From contig NZ_FMZV01000018.1 of NCBI RefSeq assembly GCF_900101475.1, forward strand, positions 36,206 to 100,205: a DNA stretch of 64,000 nucleotides. The letters run 5' to 3'. The notes under the pieces were generated by a model. That model was not told the DNA's origin, ran no database searches, and saw only the letters and a program-made list of their open reading frames with translations. The position numbers were made by a program, and so were the translations under genes. Numbering within the stretch: position 1 is the stretch's first letter; each line of letters begins with the position of its first letter. Below are positions 35,305 to 43,748 of this stretch, piece by piece. The DNA is from Ruegeria marina. GTDB taxonomy: Bacteria > Pseudomonadota > Alphaproteobacteria > Rhodobacterales > Rhodobacteraceae.

Positions 35305-36959
35305 AGCGTTTCGGCCGCTTTCAGGCCGCGCAGGAACCGGGCGGCCTTGTCCGCGCCGGGGCCTGCGACCGTCCAGAACGGGACGGCGATATCGGGTCCG
35401 GCGGGCAAGGCCGCCGCACGCCCCAGCGCCGCGTCGGGAGACTGGCCCAGCGCGGCCTGCGCCTCGGCCAGCAGCAACCAGAGCGCGCGGCTTCCGGGAC
35501 GCAGGTCGGTGGCCTCCTGAATGGCGGCAAGCGCCTTTTCGGGGCGATCCGCCAGCCATTCGGCAAAGGCCCGAAGAAAGAACCAGCGATGCCGGAAAGG
35601 ATCGTTGCCGCTGGCTTCCAGCAAGGGAGTCAGGGCGTCGCAGGCAGCGTCATAGTCGCCTTCGGCCAGCGCGATCTGGGCGTGCACCTCGGCCAACAAG
35701 GTGTAATCCGCGTTCAGTGATTCCGCGCGCTCGATGCTGCGGCGGGCACCGGGCAGATCACCCAGCAGGCCGGCGCGCAAATCTGCCTGCGCCTTGAACA
35801 CGAAATCGCTGCGCGGTGCAGCCTGTACCGCCGCATCCACATTCTGCGCGACACGGGCGATCAGCGCGGGGTCTGCGTCCAGCTTGCCGCATTCGATGAG
35901 TTTGGTCATCGCATGACCCCACATGGCGAGCGCCATGCCGTTGCCGGGTGCCAGTCGTAGCGCCCGTTCCAGCAGGGTGGCCGCCCGTTCATAGCCGGAA
36001 ATCTCGGCTGTATAGAAGAACTTCGCCGCCCTGGCCCGCAACTCGGCGGCGCTGAGCGCTTCGTCCGGAAGCTCATCGATGCGGTCTGCGTCATGCGCGT
36101 TGATCTCTACCCGAAGCGCGCCATCGGCTCGCGCCGCGGCCTTGTCGATGAGGGCAAACAGATTGGCCTGCGTGTCGGAATAATCCTCGGACCACAAAAC
36201 AGCACCGCTGGCCGCCAGCACCAGCGACAACGAAAGCCGTGTCCGATCCGCATCTGCACGGAACCGGCCACGCAGCAGATAGGTGGGGGAGCCGGCCAAC
36301 GCGCTGTCAGCCACGGCGACCCGCACCCCGGTGCGGCGCGACAGGCGCGTCAGCATCTGGCTGCGCAGGTCGTCGGCGGCGTCGGCATTGTCGGCGCAGC
36401 CGGGCCCCATGACAAACGGCTCGACCGCGATCAGCGGCAATTCGTCGGCGACCTGACCGTCGCGGGCGAATGGCCGCCACTGGTAGCCCTGGACCGGATG
36501 CCGGATGTTCTTGAGTTCGAAACTGCCCGCCTCGGTGAAATCCGAGGCCAGCGGTCCGTCGATCTGACGATGGAGATCACCCGAGATCATCACCCCGCCG
36601 GGCGGCGCCTCGGTCTGCAACCGCGCGGCGATGTTCAGGCTGGTGCCGTAGATATCGGTTCCGTCATCGACCACTTCGCCTAGATGGACGGCGATGCGAA
36701 GCTGCACGTCCTTGCCGACGTTCAGTGCGGACTGCACGGCTTGCGCAGCCTCGACCGCATCCGTCAGGGACGGGAATCCAATGATCCAGCCGTCGCCCAT
36801 GCGTTTGAGTACCTCGCCCCCGCGCGATGCGCATTCCGGTTCGAGCCAGCGCTCGCGAAGGTCGCGGATCACATCAATCGTTCGCGTCCGATCCGTTTCC
36901 ATCCGGCGCGAGTATCCCACCACATCGGCCATCAGAATGGCCAGCAGGCGACGCTTCAT
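35301..36959 (-). CDS. Class III adenylate/guanylate cyclase with C-terminal helical-repeat region
   Basis: A 552-residue protein; the ATG at 36959 is taken as start because the cyclase domain begins at once (MKRRLLAILMADVVGYS). Metal-binding Asp is in MADVVGYS and GDGWIIGF, and Asn-x3-Arg of the active site is in SLNIAARLQ. Residues about 190-300 form a linker like that of CadC/cyclase proteins with an FRADADRTRLSLSL beta segment, and the C-terminal half is alpha-helical with TPR-like Ala-rich repeats. No membrane segment is seen, so it is a soluble cyclase of unknown signal. Its stop overlaps the fusion gene by four bases, convergent. Confidence 0.88.
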   Translation of the reverse strand: MKRRLLAILMADVVGYSRRMETDRTRTIDVIRDLRERWLEPECASRGGEVLKRMGDGWIIGFPSLTDAVEAAQAVQSALNVGKDVQLRIAVHLGEVVDDGTDIYGTSLNIAARLQTEAPPGGVMISGDLHRQIDGPLASDFTEAGSFELKNIRHPVQGYQWRPFARDGQVADELPLIAVEPFVMGPGCADNADAADDLRSQMLTRLSRRTGVRVAVADSALAGSPTYLLRGRFRADADRTRLSLSLVLAASGAVLWSEDYSDTQANLFALIDKAAARADGALRVEINAHDADRIDELPDEALSAAELRARAAKFFYTAEISGYERAATLLERALRLAPGNGMALAMWGHAMTKLIECGKLDADPALIARVAQNVDAAVQAAPRSDFVFKAQADLRAGLLGDLPGARRSIERAESLNADYTLLAEVHAQIALAEGDYDAACDALTPLLEASGNDPFRHRWFFLRAFAEWLADRPEKALAAIQEATDLRPGSRALWLLLAEAQAALGQSPDAALGRAAALPAGPDIAVPFWTVAGPGADKAARFLRGLKAAETL

Positions 36960-37034
36960 AGCTGCCCCCCGGGTTGCTGTGTTGGGGGAGCGTCCCACGA
37001 AGTGATGCGCCGGGCAACGGAAATGCGCGGCGGC

Positions 37035-37451
37035 TCAATGCAGGGTTCTCGTTCCAGCCGACCCGACAGCCGCTTGCAGGGCCAGACCGAACTGTTCGCT
37101 GAGCGCCACCAGGGCCGGGGCGAGATCCGGTCGCACGATCAGCGCGGCAAGCATCAGCGCATCCTCGTGCGCGCCGGTTGCCGCGCTTGCGATCAGATGG
37201 GCGAAACAGGCCTCGTCCGCACCCACACAGGCGCATCCCAGGTCATGACGGACCAACGGCCGGCGCCCATAGGCCACGCAAAGCCCGCAGATCTGGGCCA
37301 GTAACGCGGAAGTCGGCCCCTCAGGCAAACGCGCACGCGCGTGGGGAGCATCGCTCCAAAGACGCAGGCAATGGACTGCTGACGCTTCAAGCGCGGGCAG
37401 ATCGGCGAGATGTCCGACGGCGGCCCCGCCCCGCGAGACCCCGGCGCTCAT
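37035..37451 (-). CDS. HemP-linked hypothetical protein
   Basis: A 138-residue protein whose start (MSAGVSRGG) overlaps the hemP stop as ATGA, so the two are co-translated. I do not recognise the family. It is rich in Ala and Leu and holds five Cys, four of them in two pairs (QICGLCVAYG and DLGCACVGADEACF), spacing that could bind iron or heme, but no known motif is complete. By context a role in heme or iron use is possible. Longer upstream frames run through hemP in another frame and are rejected. Confidence 0.6.
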   Translation of the reverse strand: MSAGVSRGGAAVGHLADLPALEASAVHCLRLWSDAPHARARLPEGPTSALLAQICGLCVAYGRRPLVRHDLGCACVGADEACFAHLIASAATGAHEDALMLAALIVRPDLAPALVALSEQFGLALQAAVGSAGTRTLH

Positions 37452-37615
37452 TTCGTCAGGATCAGTTTGCCCGCGCGGGTGATGCGCAGGGTGTAGAGCT
37501 GGTCGCCCAGCCGGATCTGGGCGAGATTGCCGCCCTTTGTCAGCTCTTCGGCTCTGTATGACGGCATCACCGGCGCGGCGTAGCCGTGGATCGTGTTCGG
37601 GGTCTGGATCGTCAT
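37448..37615 (-). CDS. hemP: Hemin uptake protein HemP
   Basis: A 55-residue gene. Translation gives MTIQTPNTIHG at the start and the HemP pattern GGNLAQIRLGDQLYTLRITR with the hallmark end GKLILTK. CCGGAGACC lies nine bases before the ATG. HemP proteins are small, soluble, found with heme-uptake genes and linked to activation of heme receptor expression in some bacteria. The downstream gene overlaps by four bases. Heme receptor and transport genes are not in the window. Confidence 0.88.
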   Translation of the reverse strand: MTIQTPNTIHGYAAPVMPSYRAEELTKGGNLAQIRLGDQLYTLRITRAGKLILTK

Positions 37616-37684
37616 CTGGCGGTCTCCGGAACGGTCGGTCGGACTGCTGGCTTCCGGGTGGTCCGGTGGCTCTCCCCTTATTTC

Positions 37685-37709
37685 TGACTATTTCAGTAAG
37701 ATATGTCAA
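37685..37709 (-). promoter_or_regulatory. Candidate hemP promoter with TGAC/GTCA dyad
   Basis: On the minus strand a consensus -35 TTGACA occupies 37704-37709, about 90 bases upstream of the hemP ATG. It is overlapped by a TGAC-N16-GTCA inverted repeat (37685-37708) that could be the site of an iron regulator. No good -10 is obvious. Confidence 0.35.
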
Positions 37710-37751
37710 TCGCTTTCCTGCGGCACTGAAAATCTGTCGCATGGCAATAAA

Positions 37752-37767
37752 ATTCATGTTAGTGAAT
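37752..37767. promoter_or_regulatory. ATTCA-N6-TGAAT inverted repeat upstream of the MBL hydrolase
   Basis: A perfect 5-bp-arm dyad 24 bases before the start of the metallo-hydrolase, in the 176-base gap shared with hemP. It may be an operator; no regulator is adjacent. Confidence 0.35.
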
Positions 37768-37791
37768 GCGAGAATGTAAGAGGAGCCTGCA

Positions 37792-38712
37792 ATGACCCTG
37801 ACCCGCCGTATCCTGATGTCCCGACTTGGCGCCGGGCTGGCGCTGACCGCCGTTGCACCGCTGCGGGCCTGGTCGGCCGTCGAAACCCAACTGGGCACGG
37901 CACGCATCACCAGCCTGTCGGATGGGTACCTGACCCTGCCCGCCTCCTTCATGTTCGGGTCGATACCACAGGACGAACTGGCCCCGCTGGTGGCACACTA
38001 TGGCTTGCAGGGTGACACGCTGAAACCGGATTGCAACGTGACGCTGTTGCAGGTTGAGGGGCGCAACGTGCTGTTCGACGCAGGATCCGGCAGCGCGTTC
38101 CAGGACAGTGTTGGCCAACTGGTCGATGCCCTGGACGCGGTCGGGCTGGGCCCGGGCGATATAACCGACGTGATCTTTACCCATGCCCATCCGGATCATC
38201 TGTGGGGCGTGCTGGACGATTTCGACGATCCGCTCTTCGCCTCTGCGCGTCACATGATCGGGCGGGCAGAACGGGACTATTGGCTCGACCCGGCGACGGT
38301 CGACACGATCGGGGCCGATCGGGCCTCGTTCGCGGTGGGCGCCGCGCGGCGACTGGAGGCGCTGGAGGAGCTGGAAACCTTCGAGCCCGGCGACGAGATC
38401 CTGCCCGGTGTTGCCGCGGTGGCCACGTATGGCCACACGCCGGGACACATGTCGTTTGAAATCCGCTCGGGGTCGGAGGCGCTGCTGGTGGTGGGTGACG
38501 CCATCGGCAATCATCACCTGGCCTTTGCGCGGCCCGACTGGCCGTCGGGATCGGATCAGGACCAGGAGGCGGGCGCGGCGACCCGCGTCGCGCTGCTGGA
38601 CCGGCTCGCCAGCGAACAGATGACCATGATCGGCTATCACCTGCCCGATGGCGGCATGGGCCGGGTCGAGCGCGGCGAGGACGGCTACCGCTTCGTTCCG
38701 CTGGGCGGCTGA
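37792..38712 (+). CDS. Exported MBL-fold metallo-hydrolase
   Basis: A 306-residue metallo-beta-lactamase-fold protein. The N-terminus (TRRILMSRLGAGLALTAVA, cut near AWSA) is a Tat-like signal, so the enzyme probably folds with metal before export. The di-zinc motif is THAHPDHLWG, and further ligands are GHTPGHMSFE and VVGDAIGNHH. The fold includes lactonases, glyoxalases and sulfatases; the sequence resembles the uncharacterised periplasmic group near quorum-quenching lactonases. GAGGAGCC precedes the ATG. It is divergent from hemP. Confidence 0.88.
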   Translation: MTLTRRILMSRLGAGLALTAVAPLRAWSAVETQLGTARITSLSDGYLTLPASFMFGSIPQDELAPLVAHYGLQGDTLKPDCNVTLLQVEGRNVLFDAGSGSAFQDSVGQLVDALDAVGLGPGDITDVIFTHAHPDHLWGVLDDFDDPLFASARHMIGRAERDYWLDPATVDTIGADRASFAVGAARRLEALEELETFEPGDEILPGVAAVATYGHTPGHMSFEIRSGSEALLVVGDAIGNHHLAFARPDWPSGSDQDQEAGAATRVALLDRLASEQMTMIGYHLPDGGMGRVERGEDGYRFVPLGG

Positions 38713-38763
38713 CCCGGCACCGAAAACCTGTTTTCGCAATTTTCCGCGCGGCGAGAACACGTC

Positions 38764-38853
38764 TCAAGCGGAAACCGGAAAAACCTTCATTCCGAAGTCA
38801 ATCGCTACGCCAATTGCGCAGATACCGATGATGATCGCATCGGCATTGTTCAT
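38764..38853 (-). CDS. 29-residue hydrophobic peptide coupled to tetR
   Basis: A short frame. Its ATG overlaps the tetR stop as ATGA and AAGGACGG lies eight bases ahead inside tetR. The peptide reads MNNADAIIIGICAIGVAIDF and then GMKVFPVSA: one membrane-spanning stretch with short polar ends. Coupled overlap and good composition argue for translation, but length leaves doubt. I know no family for it. It would be the last gene of the DMGDH-MttB-TetR operon. Confidence 0.5.
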   Translation of the reverse strand: MNNADAIIIGICAIGVAIDFGMKVFPVSA

Positions 38854-39524
38854 CCGTTCCGTCCTTCCCAAAAACTGCGCGCGAAGTCACTGAAGGCCGC
38901 GACCTCCTCTTCTCGAGGGTGCCGCCCGGTGAACACGAACAGGTAATGCCGCACGAAAGACAGCCGTTGGTCAATCGGCTCGTGCAACTGCGCGAGGTCA
39001 TAGCCGAGCTGCATGTAGTACAGAACGCGGGCCCGGGTCTCGGCCTCGATCTCTGAATAGCCGTAGCGCTTGAACATCGTGGCCAGCGCCTCGAGCCGTT
39101 GAGTATCGGACAGCTCAAGCATCCGCCGTACCTTGCCAGAGCGGCGCGCCCAGTCGCGCACCGCGAAATCCAGGGCCGTGTCGAACAGGGCCGGATCGAC
39201 GACGCAATGGAACAGGTTGCAGACCGCCCCGGTGATGGTTTCCGCAGGAAGCCGGGTCTGCGCGATCAGCCCGGCGGTGTTCGTTGCCTGCCATCTGGCC
39301 AGCAGCGCATCCAGCAGATCCTGTCGCGACTTGAAGTACCAATAGAACGAGGAGCGCGACACCGCCATCCGTTCCGCCAGGTTGAGAACCTTGACCCGCT
39401 CCACCCCGTCCGAGATCAGAACGTCCATCGCCAGGTTCAGCCAGTCGTCGCGGGTCACCTTTATATTTCCCACGAGGGGTTCGGCGGCGGGGTCGTCCCG
39501 ATGAAGGATGGGTTTGGTGTTCAT
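38850..39524 (-). CDS. TetR/AcrR family transcriptional regulator
   Basis: A 224-residue protein. The ATG at 39524 (MNTKPILHRDD) is preferred because it follows the MttB-like gene by 13 bases with CAGGAT ahead; longer frames overlap mttB. The DNA-binding part reads VLNLAERMAVSRSSFYWYFKSRQDLLDALL, a standard TetR HTH. The C-terminal domain is of the TetR_C type with the conserved DFAVRDWARRSGKVRR. As third gene of its operon it likely regulates it; palindromes at 43518-43547 are candidate sites. Confidence 0.88.
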   Translation of the reverse strand: MNTKPILHRDDPAAEPLVGNIKVTRDDWLNLAMDVLISDGVERVKVLNLAERMAVSRSSFYWYFKSRQDLLDALLARWQATNTAGLIAQTRLPAETITGAVCNLFHCVVDPALFDTALDFAVRDWARRSGKVRRMLELSDTQRLEALATMFKRYGYSEIEAETRARVLYYMQLGYDLAQLHEPIDQRLSFVRHYLFVFTGRHPREEEVAAFSDFARSFWEGRNG

Positions 39525-39537
39525 TGCGATCCTGGCC

Positions 39538-41061
39538 TCAGCTTTCGGGCGGCGCGCCCCCCTCAGTGGTGCGGCGCGCGACGAAGTCTTGCAACGCCGC
39601 CACCCTGTCGGAATCGTGCGCCGGTGGCTGGAAGTTATCCAGGATCCCGCGCCAGATGCCAGTGGCGCGGTGATTGGCATCGACCGCCCCGCGTTCGGTC
39701 CATGCGCCGAAGTTCGACCAATCTCCGACCAGCGGCTCATAAAACTGGGTCTGGTAACGTGCCATCGTATGCGCGGCACCAAAGAAATGGCCCATCGGCG
39801 GTACCTCGCGCAGGGCGTCAAGCGCGATATCGGCGTCGGTTGCGGGTGTTCCAGTGCAGAGCTCGGCCACCATTTGCAGGACCTCCAGATCGGTGATGAT
39901 CTTTTCGTAGGACACGGTCAGCCCGCCTTCGAGCCAGCCGGCTGAATGGATGGTGACCGTCGCGCCCGCCAGAAGACAGCCCCAGAGCGCGAATTGCGTC
40001 TCGTTTGCGGCCTGCGCGTCATTGATGTTGGCCGCACTTCCGCCCGCGCAGCGCCAGGGCAGGCCGATCCTGCGGGCCAGTTGCCCCGCCACCAGAGACG
40101 CCGTGAAATGTTCCGGCGTGCCAAAGGCAGGTGCGCCCGACTTCATGTCCACGTTACTCGTGAAGGTGCCATAACAGACCGGCGCGCCCGGTCTTGCCAA
40201 TTGGCTGAGTGTGATGGCGGCGAGCGCCTCGGCATGGCTCAGCGTCATCGCACCGGCCACGGTCACCGGCGCCATTGCGCCCATCAGGGTAAATGGCGTG
40301 ATGATCGCCAATTGGCCGTGGCGGGCAAAGTCGATTACCCCCTGCGCCATCGGCATATCGATGGTGCGCGGAGAATTGGTGTTGATGATCGTGTAGCACC
40401 AGCTTTGCCCGGTGAATTCACCATCCGACAGGCCGCGAAAGTCGCGGATCATCTCGAACCCGTCCATCACCTGCGGCGTTCCGCGCGCATAGACGAAGGG
40501 CACCTTGTCGGACTGGGTCAATTCGACTTCGGTCATTGCATAATGGCGCAGGTGCATCGGCACGTCCTGCGCCTCGACCAGCGGCGGCACCATGTGCAGG
40601 ACGTCGAAGCTCTGGGTGATCTGCACCAGTTCCCGGAAATCCGCGATGGTGCCGGGACGGCGACCGCGAGTTAGGTCGGTTGCATGCGGGCAGCCGGCAC
40701 CGGGCTGAAACATCATCCGGCCCAGTTCCATCGTCAGGTCACGCTCGGGCACCGCGCCTTTCAGGGCAAAGGAGCGCGGCGCGCTGGCCAGCGCGGCGCC
40801 GACCATGTCGCGACCGATGTAAACCATCTCGCCGTCGATGCGCGCGCCGCCCTGCCGGTAGAGATCGCGCGCATCCGGGTGCAGCACCTTGATGCCGAGA
40901 TCGTCGAGAACTGTCAGCGCGGCCTCGTGCAGTGCCTCGATCCGGTCTTCGGAAAAGGCCGCCACCGGCGGGAACGGGTTGCGCAGGTTGCGGTAATCGA
41001 CCTTGCGGGCGGACGCCGGCGCATCGGCCCGTGTCCGCCTGCCCCGACGGCCCGCGCTCAT
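39538..41061 (-). CDS. Non-pyrrolysine MttB-family methyltransferase
   Basis: A 507-residue protein of the trimethylamine methyltransferase superfamily (COG5598). The frame has no internal amber codon, so it lacks pyrrolysine. Typical stretches are PPVAAFSEDRIEALHEAAL, FQPGAGCPHATDL, SWCYTIINTNSPRTID and PMGHFFGAAHTMARYQTQFYEPL. Known non-Pyl members demethylate glycine betaine, carnitine or proline betaine and pass the methyl to a corrinoid protein, but no corrinoid-binding protein is nearby. It overlaps the preceding flavoprotein gene by four bases (ATGA). Confidence 0.9.
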   Translation of the reverse strand: MSAGRRGRRTRADAPASARKVDYRNLRNPFPPVAAFSEDRIEALHEAALTVLDDLGIKVLHPDARDLYRQGGARIDGEMVYIGRDMVGAALASAPRSFALKGAVPERDLTMELGRMMFQPGAGCPHATDLTRGRRPGTIADFRELVQITQSFDVLHMVPPLVEAQDVPMHLRHYAMTEVELTQSDKVPFVYARGTPQVMDGFEMIRDFRGLSDGEFTGQSWCYTIINTNSPRTIDMPMAQGVIDFARHGQLAIITPFTLMGAMAPVTVAGAMTLSHAEALAAITLSQLARPGAPVCYGTFTSNVDMKSGAPAFGTPEHFTASLVAGQLARRIGLPWRCAGGSAANINDAQAANETQFALWGCLLAGATVTIHSAGWLEGGLTVSYEKIITDLEVLQMVAELCTGTPATDADIALDALREVPPMGHFFGAAHTMARYQTQFYEPLVGDWSNFGAWTERGAVDANHRATGIWRGILDNFQPPAHDSDRVAALQDFVARRTTEGGAPPES

Positions 41062-43466
41062 GCGCGCATGGCCTTTCCTTCAGGATCATAGGGCGAAGGC
41101 GCGATGATCGTCGCCGGCCGTTCGACGCCGACCACATATACGCTGACCTGCGTGCCCGGCTGTGCCTTTTCGCGGTCCACCAGCGCCATCGCCAGCGACT
41201 TGCCCGTGTAGTGACCGTAGGCACCCGAGGTAACGAAGCCGATCTGCGCCCCGTCCGCCCAGATCGGCTCATAACCCGAGGCATCCGCATCGAGCGCGTC
41301 GACCTCCAGCGTCACCTGCACCCGCGCGGGGCCGTTGCCGTCACGTTCAGCAAGCGCCGCGTCGCGGCCGATGAAATCGCCCTTGTCCCAGGCGATCCAG
41401 CGGTCCATCGCGGTCATGCCTGGCGTGCGGTCCTGAGTAAATTCCGCCGACCAGATGCCAAAGCTCTTTTCGATCCGGGTCGAGAGCATGGCGTTGAAAC
41501 CGACCTCGCGGATGCCTTCGCCTGCCCCCGCCTCCAGCAGCATCCGGCGCAGCGCGATGTGATCGCCATAGCGGCAGTTGATCTCGTACCCCATCTCGCC
41601 GGTCACCGACATCCGGGCCACGCGGGCGCGCACGAGACCGATATCGAAATCACCGCAGCCCATGAATTTCAGGCCCGAGATATCCTGTTCGGCCAGTTGT
41701 TCGATCACCGCGCGGGATTTCGGGCCAACAAGACCGAAACCGCAGATCTCTTCGCCCAGATCACGGACCGAGACACCGTCATCGAGATGGTCGTTGAACC
41801 AGCGCATGTGCCAGGCCCGCAGATAGTAGGAGCCCATGATCCACCATGTCCCGTCGCCCCAGTTGAGCAATGTCAGGTCACCTTTCAACCGACCGGTTTC
41901 GCTGAGCATCACGGCAAGGCGCGCGCGGCCCGGAGCGGGCAGTTTGGTGGCGAATAGCTTGTCCAGCCAAGCTTGCGCCTTGGGGCCCGAGACTTCGAAC
42001 CGGGAGAAGCCGGAAATGTCCAACAGGCCCACGCCCTCGCGGATCACACGGCATTCCTCGGCCACGATCGGATGCGCGTTCGAGCGTTTCAGGGTCAGGT
42101 TCTCGACGAACGACTCGGAAGGCGCGAAGTAAAGCGGGACTTCCAGATCCCAGCTGACGCCCCACCGGCAGCCCGCCGCCGTCATCGCATCATGCGCCGG
42201 GGCCATCTTGAGCGGGCGGCCCGCCGGAAGCTGCTCGTTCGGGTAAGACATCACGAAACGGCGCGAATAGAACTGGCCGGTAGTTTCGCGGATATAGCGC
42301 TTGTTCTGAGCGTAATCGCCATAGCGCGCCACGTCCATCGACCAGGCATCGGCCTCGGGCTCGCCATGGATCATCCATTCGGCCAGCGTCTTGCCGACGC
42401 CGCCGCCCTGAAGGAACCCGGCCATGACTGCGCAGGCCGACCAGTAGCCGCGCTTGCCCGGCACCGGACCGACCAGCGGGTTGCCGTCGGGCGAAAAGGT
42501 AAAGGCGCCGTTGACCCAGGTCTTGATGCCGACGTTCTGGATCGAGGGGTAGCGGGCGAAGCCCAGCGTCAGTTCGTTCTCGATCCGGTCGAGCTGTTCC
42601 TGGAACAGCTCCTCGCCATAATTCCACGGTGCGCCATCCATCGCCCAGTGTTCGTGATCGACCTCGTAGATGCCGACCAGAACGCCCTTCTGATCCTGCC
42701 GCATGTAGGTGAAGCCTTCGAGATCGACGGTCATCGGCATTTCGAAATCCGCCGCCGCCACCTCGGGCACCGTGTCGGTGATCAGATAGTGGTGCTTCAG
42801 CGGCGACACCGGCAATTCGACACCCGCCATGCGGCCCACCTGCTTGGCCCAGAGTCCGGCGGCATTGACCACGTGTTCGCAGGTGATGGTGCCCTTGTCA
42901 GTGACCACCTGCCAGCCATCGGCGGTCTGGATCAGGCGTTCGACCTTGGTTTCCTCGTAATATTCCGCACCACGTTTGCGGGCGGCGGTGGCATAGGCCT
43001 GCACCGTGCCGGTGGTGTCGATATAGCCCTCGCGGTCGGCCCACATTGCGCCCAGAACGCCGTCGGTCGACATGATCGGACAGCGCCGCTGCGCTTCTTG
43101 CGGGGTCAGAAGCTCGCAGTCGTCGATGCCGATCGACTGGAAGATGCGATAGTTGGCCTGCAACCATTCCCAGCGTTCGGGCGTGCCCGCCAGTGTCAGG
43201 CCGCCGGTCATGTGCAGCCCGATGTTCTGGCTCGATTCCTTTTCAATCTCGGACAGCAGGTCGATGGTATAGGCCTGCAAGGCCGCCATGTTGGGATCGG
43301 CGTTCAGCGCATGGATCCCGCCCGCCGCATGCCACGAGGAACCGGACGCCAGCCGCCGCCGTTCCAGCATGACGACATCGGTCCAGCCAAACTTGGCCAG
43401 ATGATAGAGAACAGAGGAGCCGACCACGCCGCCCCCGATGACCACAACGCGATAATGAGACTTCAT
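41058..43466 (-). CDS. Dimethylglycine/sarcosine dehydrogenase-like FAD protein with GcvT domain
   Basis: An 802-residue fusion. Residues about 6-390 are a DAO-type FAD domain (VVVIGGGVVGSSVLYHLAKF; SGSSWHAAGGIH includes the His that is covalently flavinylated in DMGDH). The remainder is a GcvT-like folate-binding domain (GMTAMDRWIAWDKGDFIG near residue 680). Such enzymes oxidise an N-methyl group and load the C1 unit on tetrahydrofolate. It is the first gene of the minus-strand operon and lies opposite a promoter region with two palindromes. Confidence 0.92.
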   Translation of the reverse strand: MKSHYRVVVIGGGVVGSSVLYHLAKFGWTDVVMLERRRLASGSSWHAAGGIHALNADPNMAALQAYTIDLLSEIEKESSQNIGLHMTGGLTLAGTPERWEWLQANYRIFQSIGIDDCELLTPQEAQRRCPIMSTDGVLGAMWADREGYIDTTGTVQAYATAARKRGAEYYEETKVERLIQTADGWQVVTDKGTITCEHVVNAAGLWAKQVGRMAGVELPVSPLKHHYLITDTVPEVAAADFEMPMTVDLEGFTYMRQDQKGVLVGIYEVDHEHWAMDGAPWNYGEELFQEQLDRIENELTLGFARYPSIQNVGIKTWVNGAFTFSPDGNPLVGPVPGKRGYWSACAVMAGFLQGGGVGKTLAEWMIHGEPEADAWSMDVARYGDYAQNKRYIRETTGQFYSRRFVMSYPNEQLPAGRPLKMAPAHDAMTAAGCRWGVSWDLEVPLYFAPSESFVENLTLKRSNAHPIVAEECRVIREGVGLLDISGFSRFEVSGPKAQAWLDKLFATKLPAPGRARLAVMLSETGRLKGDLTLLNWGDGTWWIMGSYYLRAWHMRWFNDHLDDGVSVRDLGEEICGFGLVGPKSRAVIEQLAEQDISGLKFMGCGDFDIGLVRARVARMSVTGEMGYEINCRYGDHIALRRMLLEAGAGEGIREVGFNAMLSTRIEKSFGIWSAEFTQDRTPGMTAMDRWIAWDKGDFIGRDAALAERDGNGPARVQVTLEVDALDADASGYEPIWADGAQIGFVTSGAYGHYTGKSLAMALVDREKAQPGTQVSVYVVGVERPATIIAPSPYDPEGKAMRA

Positions 43467-43517
43467 TCCTGCCTCCCCTGATAGTTTGGGGGCAGGCTAG
43501 AATGAAGCGGCGCGCTC

Positions 43518-43547
43518 TGTCTAGACATTTATGTACAGTGCTGCACA
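43518..43547. promoter_or_regulatory. Two adjacent palindromes upstream of the DMGDH-MttB operon
   Basis: TGTCTAGACA (43518-43527) is a perfect 10-base palindrome. Four bases on, TGTACAGTGCTGCACA (43532-43547) has the symmetrical frame TGT-x-CAG-xx-CTG-x-ACA. They lie 52 bases before the first start of the operon, where a repressor dimer pair could sit. The operon's own TetR is a candidate; TGT/ACA arms also suit GntR-type proteins. Confidence 0.5.
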
Positions 43548-43679
43548 AGCCTCTCCGAACGCACCCGGAATGGTGTGAATCGCCGGATTTCGGGGCGAAA
43601 TCGGCGCTGGAGTCGCGCCACATGCTTGTACCTTCCACATCGCGTGTCCGGATCTGGCAAGCCATGTATCGGCCTGATT

Positions 43680-43707
43680 TTGAGACATTCCCGTTTGCGT
43701 GTATCAT
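43680..43707 (+). promoter_or_regulatory. Candidate promoter of the phosphoribosyltransferase gene
   Basis: TTGAGA (43680-43685) and TATCAT (43702-43707) are separated by 16 bases, 42 bases upstream of the ATG. Both match sigma-70 consensus at four of six positions or better. Confidence 0.5.
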
Positions 43708-43748
43708 GACGGTGGCGTTCCATATCAGAAGCATGAAAAGAGGTTGTT

